Origin: M3007 sp044350425
Lineage (GTDB): Bacteria > Bacteroidota > Bacteroidia > Chitinophagales > Saprospiraceae
Assembly: GCA_044350425.1 (NCBI GenBank)
Contig: JBILHS010000006.1
Location: 1-64,000 of the forward strand
DNA: 64,000 nt
Direction: 5' to 3'
Part shown: positions 9,601-17,202 of the stretch, piece after piece
Numbering within the stretch: the first letter of the stretch is position 1
Layout of the letters: every line of letters starts with the position of its first letter
Made by a program: the position numbers and the translations under genes
The notes under the pieces: model-generated
Told to the model about the DNA's origin: nothing
The model's input: only the letters and a program-made list of their open reading frames with translations
Database searches by the model: none

Positions 9601-10860
9601 CGAGTCAAAAATTCCATATTCACCAGTACTAATTCCTGGTCAATGGCATTAAACATGACAGATATGTCTTTTTTACTCCTTGACTATAGCCAGTTCTCCG
9701 GCTATGGCGCACCACTACAAGGCATCATCACGGATGCTGATCTCAGTCAGTCTTTCGCTGCTGTAAATCTCAGCAACTCAGTGGCTTGTATGGTAAAAGG
9801 CTGCACTTTCACAGCCAATACCATTGGGATAAAGGCGGTCGATCCAGATGCAACGGCAAATGTTTTTGTCTATGGCGGCAGTAGCTTTGTTCAAAACAGC
9901 GCAGGTATATTCGTCAACGGCAATGCAACACAGGGCACAGTGCTCGCTGACTGCGTGGGTTTCGACCTCAACAAGAACGGGATTCGCGGACGCGACATTA
10001 CCCTGATGATTGATTCCTGGAATTCCAAAATTTTCCAGTTTGATACCGACAGTCCAAATGTATTCATTCGGGATAATACCCCACAAACAGCCGAAAGCCA
10101 TGTTCAGATCTGCTATGAGTTGAAAGGTCCTGGCGGCTCCAACCTGATGCGCAACAATGCATGGCTATTGAAAGTCGGAGGTCTACTGACGCCCGACCCG
10201 AATCCTGCAGGAGAAATTTTATTGACACATAATAATTCTAACTGCCAGGTAAACATTGCAGTGCCATCATTTCTGCCCTTCGCCTCAAGAGACCCTTTAT
10301 GCATTTTGGAGCAACGACCTTCGAGTTTTGCTACTCCCTTTCCAGGCTCGGAATGTATGCTTAGTGTAGGCACTGGAACTGGCACTGGTAACCCGATTCG
10401 GGTTCACGAGCAGTTCCACCTCGGGACTTTTCTGATGAAAGCAGACAGTGTAGAAGCTGGTATAGAAGCCCTGCGCCCCGTAGCAGCCTTATGGCAGCCT
10501 GATTTGAGTGCTTATCCTGACAATTGCCAACAATATATCCGGGTAGCGAAAGCTTTTGTAGACGCGAGTGATAATATTCCCCCTGATTTCCAACGTCCTG
10601 GCGGTGAACGCACACAGGCCGTTTCTCTGGAAACCTTGTTAATATTTCCTAATCCTGCCAATAATTTTGCATTGCTGCAACTCACGGCAGCGGATTATCA
10701 AGTGCGAGTGTGGAATACTCAAGGCAAACTATGCCATCAAGCCATAGCTTCGGACACCCATCGTTTGGAAACGGCTAATTGGCAGCCTGGTATCTACTAT
10801 GTGGAGGCAGTAGGCGCAGATGGCATCCGGAAGCACGGCAAGTTGGTGGTGCAGCGCTAG
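6601..10860 (+). CDS. Secreted alpha/beta hydrolase with beta-helix and T9SS domain, copy 2
   Basis: A complete protein of 1419 residues. It has a signal peptide (residues 1-20, ending LQAQ), an N-terminal domain, then an alpha/beta-hydrolase fold with nucleophile motif GVSMGG (Ser386). A THHCFIPTFS segment near residue 635 and an AHVFLD segment near 680 hold candidate catalytic histidines. From about residue 735 it is nearly identical to copy 3, and from about 804 to copy 1. That part is a beta-helix-like repeat region, followed by a T9SS type A sorting domain from about residue 1346 (FPNPANN to the end). The family resembles PGAP1-like lipases/esterases. The substrate is unknown and the catalytic Asp was not assigned. 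It lies downstream of its own lipoprotein. Confidence 0.88.
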   Translation: MKKLILAAMLPWLCLAFLQAQQTLPQKLQHFHAPLDKSQVPTGFLYDLSWSFASPSDYRGVLTDSNFVSPDVFGMLFGTMRGSMVDTAGLPSPDVYLSRTKPPFSADTIPITVLSLRFDRIRPDAIDINLLYLDNGQLFDVQNRSQSPYFQDTVFAATVLRAEISTREIVFQLPSELFFGNLGELPSVSIDPGDGNGWRSLLLDQPLAVQYNSDGEKEVVLRLNYPSFTRYSHTRLNILPSAVGERSNGMSWPKDLYETLHVTASESYLGAAGGATLHIFYNTHNCNSVKRMVRPLIVVEGYEDGSVSNTYSRMFNLLNSEVLNGNTENLTDYLYPYEYDLIYVDFDDGSDWIQRNAFVVKEVIKKVNEMKAAAGSVEENVIIGVSMGGIVSKYALLEMQTNGPDHDTRLFFTYDSPLRGANIPIATQCLVKFMVDNLPTYAGDISIPSIDAIWGALQAPVPRQLLKYHVNGLFNGSGLDNVEHAAFIAELDALGGLNMRHVALSNGSGIGTFIENNIVAGENFFELNGHKDSCEPWGPFILCGDVRFSLTLRATGGNGLHTLFYGFIEKDVPNGPLIWTTLTVNATTKPYDTAPGGTTNLGTAPLGGSPGGLMALLVAAGVTTTGSGLIATHHCFIPTFSSVNASEPSNFGSPVSCGAADRCTTASTPEPCPYGPFSEINQAHVFLDERIAMVLVEELVTNSPPPAVHPLALSGTLSTYFNVGLAIYSPIPTVTISTSSGQLSVNNIGKVAFATGNEPNSPHSLLVADTKCNAIITVENGAKLVVGADGGLKHGVLRVSEGSIVHIKSGGILHLTSEQSSLIIKHGATLILDAGAVVRLDAAGSRIQINGDLVVNGDIIFGGLGYFSFDEGNQLTFGPGYNTFNLSGAGKDKRFVQLNAVVEIGQAHRLNWSNGRIESQNGLLHFSEASGLDFNQMTLNGGGDFAIDAVNSGAITLQNCTVENLAQPIVGVGGAGCNIFDCTFLNIGVIGVDWANSLVVRVKNSIFTSTNSWSMALNMTDMSFLLLDYSQFSGYGAPLQGIITDADLSQSFAAVNLSNSVACMVKGCTFTANTIGIKAVDPDATANVFVYGGSSFVQNSAGIFVNGNATQGTVLADCVGFDLNKNGIRGRDITLMIDSWNSKIFQFDTDSPNVFIRDNTPQTAESHVQICYELKGPGGSNLMRNNAWLLKVGGLLTPDPNPAGEILLTHNNSNCQVNIAVPSFLPFASRDPLCILEQRPSSFATPFPGSECMLSVGTGTGTGNPIRVHEQFHLGTFLMKADSVEAGIEALRPVAALWQPDLSAYPDNCQQYIRVAKAFVDASDNIPPDFQRPGGERTQAVSLETLLIFPNPANNFALLQLTAADYQVRVWNTQGKLCHQAIASDTHRLETANWQPGIYYVEAVGADGIRKHGKLVVQR

Positions 10861-11135
10861 TCAACTGTCCCAAGCATAAAAGCAGTCGGGTGGTATTGAG
10901 CAGCTCGCCTGCGAATGATGCGAAATAACGGGTATATTGAATCTGTCGGCGCCAGAAATGGCTGCCTATTAAGTGGTAGTATGGCCTAGGCCGTCGGGAA
11001 AAGAGGCATTTTCACCCTTGATTGTGTCTCTGCGCCGTAAACGGCGCTTTTCCCGACGGCCTAAAGGCCATACTACCCTTACACGCGAGTTTTGGACAGC
11101 CTCTTCTTTACCGCCTTAGCGTCCCACCACCACTT
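9012..11135 (+). repeat. Long direct repeat, copy 2
   Basis: Second copy of the block at 2278-4401, with very few differences. Towards copy 3 the near-identity starts earlier, at about 8811/14878, within a shared segment that copy 1 lacks. Confidence 0.9.
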
Positions 11136-11342
11136 CCTGCCGCAACCTTGGGGTTTGGACATGACCCCGTAAAACTTTTCGCCCAAATTGGCGAGACGTT
11201 CGGCGGCAAAGTTTTTAACCAGACTTCGGACAATTTATCTGGCAGTTTGAATATGACCTTTGGGATAAAAGCCCAGATTAGATGAGCGCTTGCCAATTGT
11301 ACAATACTCTTCATTCCTTTCACACTTCAAATCGCTTGAGAC
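10861..11342. other. Intergenic region with palindromic element, copy 2
   Basis: Essentially the same 482 bases as 4127-4608, including the 21-base remnant of the T9SS gene end at 11115-11135. No gene is supported. Confidence 0.7.
10975..11077. repeat. Palindromic hairpin element, array copy 2
   Basis: Same sequence and arms as the element at 4241-4343, downstream of hydrolase copy 2. Confidence 0.85.
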
Positions 11343-11645
11343 ATGAAAAACAAGATTTTTTTCTTCCTACTGTCGATGCTGGCAGCCCCCCCCCTTGCCA
11401 TGATGCCAGCCTGCCGCAAGCACACCGAAACCCCGGACCCACTCCCGCCCGCCACCCAGGAAGGGAAAAACACCTTTGGCTGCTATATTGATGGAAAGCC
11501 GTGGGTGGCTTGGATTGATCCTGAAATATTAGATCCAAGTTTAAGAAGCCTAACAGGTCGATATGATGAACCCGGGATAGGAATGTATGACCGTTACTCA
11601 CTTTCATTAAATGCCCAAAGAGTTACAAACAAGGACTTCATTTAA
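11343..11645 (+). pseudogene. Chimeric truncated lipoprotein
   Basis: A 100-residue frame whose first part, through GKPWVA, matches the orphan lipoprotein at 4609 to the base, and whose tail (from WIDPEI on) matches the truncated lipoprotein at 5293. The switch falls within the eight shared bases TGGGTGGC near 11500-11507. This is the expected product of homologous deletion or conversion between two neighbouring lipoprotein genes, removing about 0.67 kb relative to copy 1. Like 5293, it lacks the conserved C-terminal ending. It could still yield a short lipoprotein. Confidence 0.75.
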
Positions 11646-11646
11646 C

Positions 11647-11976
11647 ATGAAAAACATCTTTTTTATGCTGAGCTTCTTGCTCGGCCAGCCAATGTTTTGT
11701 CAAGCTCAACGGCTTGGAGATTTCCTGACCAATATGGTCGCGCCACTTGACAAAACCGAAATCTCATCAAACTTCCTCTGGGACAAAGGTCTAAATGGCT
11801 TGGCTGAACCAGCCATATTTGACGGTATCATCCGAGACTCGGTATGCCTCCAACCCATAGCATTTGGTTTCTTGTACGTTCAGGCTCGAAACGCTTTTGT
11901 CTGCATAGGGGCGAACGCATTACCCTCCCCAGATGTGTATATAAACGTTATAAACCCCTACCTTCGACGAAGATAG
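11647..11976 (+). pseudogene. Truncated hydrolase N-terminus, second copy
   Basis: A 109-residue frame nearly identical to 5588-5917, with a signal peptide and the first 110 or so residues of a hydrolase head. A few changes cluster near the 3' end (for example VGTGAN versus VCIGAN, and DVFIN versus DVYIN). Its ATG again follows one base after the stop of the truncated lipoprotein, so this joined structure was copied as a unit. Confidence 0.7.
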
Positions 11977-12018
11977 CCGCAGCACAACTCTTTTTTGGAG
12001 CAATGCTGCGGCCATCTC
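11976..12018 (+). terminator. Hairpin after head fragment, copy 2
   Basis: GCCGCAGCA (11976-11984) pairs with TGCTGCGGC (12004-12012), as at 5917, but here it is followed by CATCTCTC rather than a T-run. Terminator function is therefore weaker than in copy 1. Confidence 0.4.
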
Positions 12019-12051
12019 TCCCCCCTTCAACATTCACAAAATCAAGCTTTT

Positions 12052-12630
12052 ATGAAAAAAGAAATCATTTTCCTGCTAATGCTCTTGGCGATAGGTAGCA
12101 CATGGCTGCTCTCTTGTACCAAAGACCCTCCTCCAAATACCAACCCTCCGCCCATTGACTACACCGTGCTGCCACCCATAACACAGACAGGTGCTAACAC
12201 CTTTGGTTGTTTGGTGGATGGGGAGGTGTGGGTGCCTAGGGTACCACTGTTGGCATTGACTTACAGAGATAAAGAAGCAACTGTATGGGAGAAAGACAAC
12301 AGCGGCACGGGTCTCGTGCAAACAAACCTGGTAGATGTGGAAAAAGGCATAGACAATTGGTATGTATTTACTTTTGGAAAAACAGAATTCATGGCCAAAA
12401 CCCTATGTGGTTCTGAAATTTTTGCAAATTTCAGAACTCAAGGAGGCAAATATTATAGGAGTGATTTAATAAAAGTGCAAACAAATTGTGTAATAATAAA
12501 TAAAATTGACAGTATTAGAAATATAATATCGGGCACTTTCAATTTTACACTCTACCGTGATAGCACAAACCTTAACGACAAAATTGAAATAACAGAAGGC
12601 AGATTTGACCTGCTTTATTACCCACAATAA
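12052..12630 (+). CDS. Small lipoprotein paired with hydrolase copy 3
   Basis: A 192-residue lipoprotein. The start at 12052 (MKKEIIF) is chosen over the in-frame ATG at 11995 because it gives a clean signal peptide with lipobox WLLSC and matches the paralogue at 5993. The N-terminal third is nearly identical to that paralogue. From about residue 65 the sequence is quite different until the ending ITEGRFDLLY. It lies 28 bases upstream of hydrolase copy 3 and probably shares its transcript. Function unknown; see the paired hydrolase. Confidence 0.85.
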   Translation: MKKEIIFLLMLLAIGSTWLLSCTKDPPPNTNPPPIDYTVLPPITQTGANTFGCLVDGEVWVPRVPLLALTYRDKEATVWEKDNSGTGLVQTNLVDVEKGIDNWYVFTFGKTEFMAKTLCGSEIFANFRTQGGKYYRSDLIKVQTNCVIINKIDSIRNIISGTFNFTLYRDSTNLNDKIEITEGRFDLLYYPQ

Positions 12631-12658
12631 CTTTTTCTAACTTCTAAATTTTTTCAAT

Positions 12659-15600
12659 ATGAAAAAAGTCATTCTGGCAGCCCTGCTGCCCTGGCTATGC
12701 CTTGCTTTTTTGCAAGCGCAGCAAACACTGCCTCAAAAACTCCAACATTTTTACGCACCCCTAGACAAGAGCCATGTGCAAACCGGCTACCTCTACGATC
12801 TTTCGTGGTCGTTTGCAAGCCCTTCGGATTATCAGGGCGTACTCACTGATTCCAATTTCGTTACCCCGGACGTGTTCGGGATGCTGTACGGTGCCATGCG
12901 CGGAAGCATGGTTAATGCAGTGGGTTTGCCTTCGTCGGAAGTGTACCTATCTAGGACAAAACCTCCGTTTTCGGCAGATTCAATACCCATCGCCGCTTTG
13001 ACCCTGCGGTACGACCGGATCAGGCCTGATGCCATTGATCTTGGCCTGATCTACCTCAACAACGGCCAGTTGTTTGATGTAACGGGGAGGACCCAAAGCC
13101 CTTACTTTCAAGATACGGTCTACGCTACAACGCTGTTAAGAACGGAGACGAAAACTAGGGAACTGGTCTTTCAACTGCCCAGCGAACTTTTGTTCAACAA
13201 CTTGGGCGTACTGCCTTTAAGTATCAGCATTGACCCTGGCGATGGAAATGGTTGGCGCAGCATTTCACCAACTCAGCCCGTAGCAGTGGAATATACCTCG
13301 GACGGAGTAAAAGAGGTCGCGTTTCGTATTGAATATTCCGGTTATGTACGCTATTCGCATTCCAAATTGGAGGTGACTGAGGCCGGTGCAGGCGACCGTA
13401 GCGGTGGGATGACTTGGCCAAGGGAACTCAATGAATCGCTGCACATCACCGCATCTGAATCATACATGGGCGCGGCAGGGGGCGCAACTATGCACATTTT
13501 TTACAATACCCACAATTGCAATAGTGTGAAACGGATGCTTCGCCCACTCATCGTAGTGGAAGGCTATGAAGATGGTGCGGTATCAAACACTTTTGAAAGA
13601 ATGTTTGGTTTGTTAGACCTTCCAATATTTGGTGGTAATCCGCCAACTGACAACCTCACCGACTACCTCTACCCATACGAGTACGACCTAATCTATATAG
13701 ATTTCGACGACGGCTCTGATTGGATACAGCGTAACGCCCTTGTCGTAAAAGAGGTGATCAAGAAGGTGAACGAAATGAAGGCGGCGGCAGGCAGCACAGA
13801 GGAGAACGTCATCATCGGCGTGAGCATGGGTGGTGTAGTAAGCAAATATGCCTTGTTAGAAATGCAAACCAATGGGCCAGACCACGATACTCGTCTTTTC
13901 TTCACTTATGACTCGCCCTTGAGCGGCGCCAATATTCCGATTGCCACTCAATGCTTGATAAAATTCATGGTGGACAATCTGCCAACATATGCCGGGGACG
14001 ATATTTCAATACCCAGTATTGATGCGGTCTGGGACGCACTTCAGGCACCTGTGCCACGGCAATTGTTGAAATATCATGTAAACGGCCTGACCAATGGCTC
14101 CGGCCTAGAGAATGTTGAGCATGCGGCTTTTATGACCGAGCTTGATGCATTGGGTGGATTAAATATGCGTCATGTAGCCCTCTCCAATGGTGCGGGGACA
14201 GGCACTTTTATTGAAAACAATATAATCGCTGGAAACAATTTTTTCGAGCTTAACGGCCGAAAGGAAAAATGTGAACCATGGGGGCCATTCATCTTGTGTG
14301 GCCATATACGTTTCTCTGTAACGCTCCGAGCTAGTGGTGGGAATGGGCAGACCACGCTATTTTATGGCTTTATTGAAAAGGTTACGCCCTTGGCTACTAT
14401 TTCTACAACTTTGACAGTCAACGGATTATCTAAACCGTATGATACTTCCCCTGGAGGTACTACAAACCTTGGAACGGCGCCCCTCGGTAACAGCCCAGGT
14501 GGATTGATGGCATCTTTATCGGCAGCAGGTGTTACGACAACTGGGCCGGGTCTTCTTGCCACTCACCACTGTTTTATCCCGACGTTTAGTTCGGTTAATG
14601 CTTCCGAGCCTTCAAACTTTGGTTCTCCGGTTGCATGTGGAGCGGCAGATCGGTGTACTACTGCTTCGACACCAGAACCCTGCCCATACGGATCTTTCTC
14701 TGAAATCAATCAAGCACATGTGTTTTTGGACGAAAGGATTGCTATGGTTCTGATTGAGGAGTTGGTCACAAACTCGCCTCCCCCTGCTGTACACCCACTC
14801 GCTCTTTCGGGGACACTCAATACCTATTTCAATGTTGGTTTAGCGATATACTCCCCCATACCGACCGTAACCATAAGTACTTCCAGTGGCCAACTTTCCG
14901 TCAACAATATTGGCAAGGTTGCTTTTGCTACTGGGAATGAGCCAAACTCACCACATTCACTTTTAGTTGCAGACACCAAGTGCAATGCAGTAATCACAGT
15001 AGAGAATGGAGCAAAACTTGTGGTCGGCGCAGATGGAGGGCTAAAACACGGTGTCCTTAGAGTAAGCGAAGGTTCTATTGTCCACATCAAATCAGGCGGT
15101 ATCCTCCACCTCACCAGCGAGCAAAGCGGCCTGATTATCAAGCATGGCGCTACCCTCATTCTGGACGCTGGCGCGGTTGTGCGTCTCGATGCTCCTGGCT
15201 CACGCATTCAAATAAATGGAGATCTGGTTGTCAATGGCGACATCATCTTTGGAGGCCTGGGCTACTTCAGCTTTGATGAGGGCAACCAACTTGTATTTGG
15301 CCCCGGCTATAATACCTTCAATCTTTCAGGTGCAGGCAAAGACAAACGGTTTGTGCAACTCAATGCGGTCGTTGAAATAGGCCAGGCACACCGGCTTAAC
15401 TGGAGCAATGGACGGATAGAATCCCAAAATGGCTTGCTGCATTTCTCGGAAGCATCGGGGCTTGATTTCAACCAGATGACCCTCAATGGTGGTGGAGATT
15501 TCGCAATAGATGCGGTCAATAGTGGCGCCATCACTTTGCAAAACTGCACGGTAGAAAATTTGGCGCAACCAATTGTGGGTGTGGGCGGCGCAGGCTGCAA

Positions 15601-16927
15601 CATTTTCGATTGTACCTTTTTGAACATCGGAGTTATTGGCGTAGACTGGGCCAATTCTCTAGTAGTGCGAGTCAAAAATTCCATATTCACCAGTACTAAT
15701 TCCTGGTCAATGGCATTAAACATGACAGATATGTCTTTTTTACTCCTTGACTATAGCCAGTTCTCCGGCTATGGCGCACCACTACAAGGCATCATCACGG
15801 ATGCTGATCTCAGTCAGTCTTTCGCTGCTGTAAATCTCAGCAACTCAGTGGCTTGTATGGTAAAAGGCTGCACTTTCACAGCCAATACCATTGGGATAAA
15901 GGCGGTCGATCCAGATGCAACGGCAAATGTTTTTGTCTATGGCGGCAGTAGCTTTGTTCAAAACAGCGCAGGTATATTCGTCAACGGCAATGCAACACAG
16001 GGCACAGTGCTCGCTGACTGCGTGGGTTTCGACCTCAACAAGAACGGGATTCGCGGACGCGACATTACCCTGATGATTGATTCCTGGAATTCCAAAATTT
16101 TCCAGTTTGATACCGACAGTCCAAATGTATTCATTCGGGATAATACCCCACAAACAGCCGAAAGCCATGTTCAGATCTGCTATGAGTTGAAAGGTCCTGG
16201 CGGCTCCAACCTGATGCGCAACAATGCATGGCTATTGAAAGTCGGAGGTCTACTGACGCCCGACCCGAATCCTGCAGGAGAAATTTTATTGACACATAAT
16301 AATTCTAACTGCCAGGTAAACATTGCAGTGCCATCATTTCTGCCCTTCGCCTCAAGAGACCCTTTATGCATTTTGGAGCAACGACCTTCGAGTTTTGCTA
16401 CTCCCTTTCCAGGCTCGGAATGTATGCTTAGTGTAGGCACTGGAACTGGCACTGGTAACCCGATTCGGGTTCACGAGCAGTTCCACCTCGGGACTTTTCT
16501 GATGAAAGCAGACAGTGTAGAAGCTGGTATAGAAGCCCTGCGCCCCGTAGCAGCCTTATGGCAGCCTGATTTGAGTGCTTATCCTGACAATTGCCAACAA
16601 TATATCCGGGTAGCGAAAGCTTTTGTAGACGCGAGTGATAATATTCCCCCTGATTTCCAACGTCCTGGCGGTGAACGCACACAGGCCGTTTCTCTGGAAA
16701 CCTTGTTAATATTTCCTAATCCTGCCAATAATTTTGCATTGCTGCAACTCACGGCAGCGGATTATCAAGTGCGAGTGTGGAATACTCAAGGCAAACTATG
16801 CCATCAAGCCATAGCTTCGGACACCCATCGTTTGGAAACGGCTAATTGGCAGCCTGGTATCTACTATGTGGAGGCAGTAGGCGCAGATGGCATCCGGAAG
16901 CACGGCAAGTTGGTGGTGCAGCGCTAG
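12659..16927 (+). CDS. Secreted alpha/beta hydrolase with beta-helix and T9SS domain, copy 3
   Basis: A complete protein of 1422 residues with a signal peptide (ending LQAQ), nucleophile motif GVSMGG (Ser389), THHCFIPTFS and AHVFLD segments, a beta-helix-like region and a T9SS type A sorting domain ending KLVVQR. The first 735 or so residues are similar to copy 2 but with many substitutions spread along the sequence. The rest is almost identical to copies 1 and 2. It is the last member of the array and is followed by the palindrome and the convergent T9SS gene at 17183-18895. Lipase/esterase activity is inferred from the fold motif only. Confidence 0.88.
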   Translation: MKKVILAALLPWLCLAFLQAQQTLPQKLQHFYAPLDKSHVQTGYLYDLSWSFASPSDYQGVLTDSNFVTPDVFGMLYGAMRGSMVNAVGLPSSEVYLSRTKPPFSADSIPIAALTLRYDRIRPDAIDLGLIYLNNGQLFDVTGRTQSPYFQDTVYATTLLRTETKTRELVFQLPSELLFNNLGVLPLSISIDPGDGNGWRSISPTQPVAVEYTSDGVKEVAFRIEYSGYVRYSHSKLEVTEAGAGDRSGGMTWPRELNESLHITASESYMGAAGGATMHIFYNTHNCNSVKRMLRPLIVVEGYEDGAVSNTFERMFGLLDLPIFGGNPPTDNLTDYLYPYEYDLIYIDFDDGSDWIQRNALVVKEVIKKVNEMKAAAGSTEENVIIGVSMGGVVSKYALLEMQTNGPDHDTRLFFTYDSPLSGANIPIATQCLIKFMVDNLPTYAGDDISIPSIDAVWDALQAPVPRQLLKYHVNGLTNGSGLENVEHAAFMTELDALGGLNMRHVALSNGAGTGTFIENNIIAGNNFFELNGRKEKCEPWGPFILCGHIRFSVTLRASGGNGQTTLFYGFIEKVTPLATISTTLTVNGLSKPYDTSPGGTTNLGTAPLGNSPGGLMASLSAAGVTTTGPGLLATHHCFIPTFSSVNASEPSNFGSPVACGAADRCTTASTPEPCPYGSFSEINQAHVFLDERIAMVLIEELVTNSPPPAVHPLALSGTLNTYFNVGLAIYSPIPTVTISTSSGQLSVNNIGKVAFATGNEPNSPHSLLVADTKCNAVITVENGAKLVVGADGGLKHGVLRVSEGSIVHIKSGGILHLTSEQSGLIIKHGATLILDAGAVVRLDAPGSRIQINGDLVVNGDIIFGGLGYFSFDEGNQLVFGPGYNTFNLSGAGKDKRFVQLNAVVEIGQAHRLNWSNGRIESQNGLLHFSEASGLDFNQMTLNGGGDFAIDAVNSGAITLQNCTVENLAQPIVGVGGAGCNIFDCTFLNIGVIGVDWANSLVVRVKNSIFTSTNSWSMALNMTDMSFLLLDYSQFSGYGAPLQGIITDADLSQSFAAVNLSNSVACMVKGCTFTANTIGIKAVDPDATANVFVYGGSSFVQNSAGIFVNGNATQGTVLADCVGFDLNKNGIRGRDITLMIDSWNSKIFQFDTDSPNVFIRDNTPQTAESHVQICYELKGPGGSNLMRNNAWLLKVGGLLTPDPNPAGEILLTHNNSNCQVNIAVPSFLPFASRDPLCILEQRPSSFATPFPGSECMLSVGTGTGTGNPIRVHEQFHLGTFLMKADSVEAGIEALRPVAALWQPDLSAYPDNCQQYIRVAKAFVDASDNIPPDFQRPGGERTQAVSLETLLIFPNPANNFALLQLTAADYQVRVWNTQGKLCHQAIASDTHRLETANWQPGIYYVEAVGADGIRKHGKLVVQR

Positions 16928-17202
16928 TCAACTGTCCCAAGCATAAAAGCAGTCGGGTGGTATTGAGCAGCTCGCCTGCGAATGATGCGAAATAACGGGT
17001 ATATTGAATCTGTCGGCGCCAGAAATGGCTGCCTATTAAGTGGTAGTATGGCCTAGGCCGTCGGGAAAAGAGGCATTTTCACCCTTGATTGTGTCTCTGC
17101 GCCGTAAACGGCGCTTTTCCCGACGGCCTAAAGGCCATACTACCCTTACACGCGAGTTTTGGACAGCCTCTTCTTTACCGCCTTAGCGTCCCACCACCAC
17201 TT
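15079..17202 (+). repeat. Long direct repeat, copy 3
   Basis: Third copy of the block at 2278-4401. It runs into the last 20 bases of the minus-strand gene that ends at 17183. Here that gene is intact, so this copy shows the original right-hand junction. A few differences in the first 150 bases (for example SGLIIKHG versus SSLIIKHG) fade out further in. Confidence 0.9.
17042..17144. repeat. Palindromic hairpin element, array copy 3
   Basis: Same element as at 4241-4343, here between two convergent genes (stops at 16927 and 17183), a position where a bidirectional terminator would fit. Confidence 0.85.

Noticed and set aside
2..17202. Insertion sequences as the cause of the array duplication
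   Set aside because: No transposase or target-site duplications are seen at the repeat borders; homologous recombination between repeats explains the structure.
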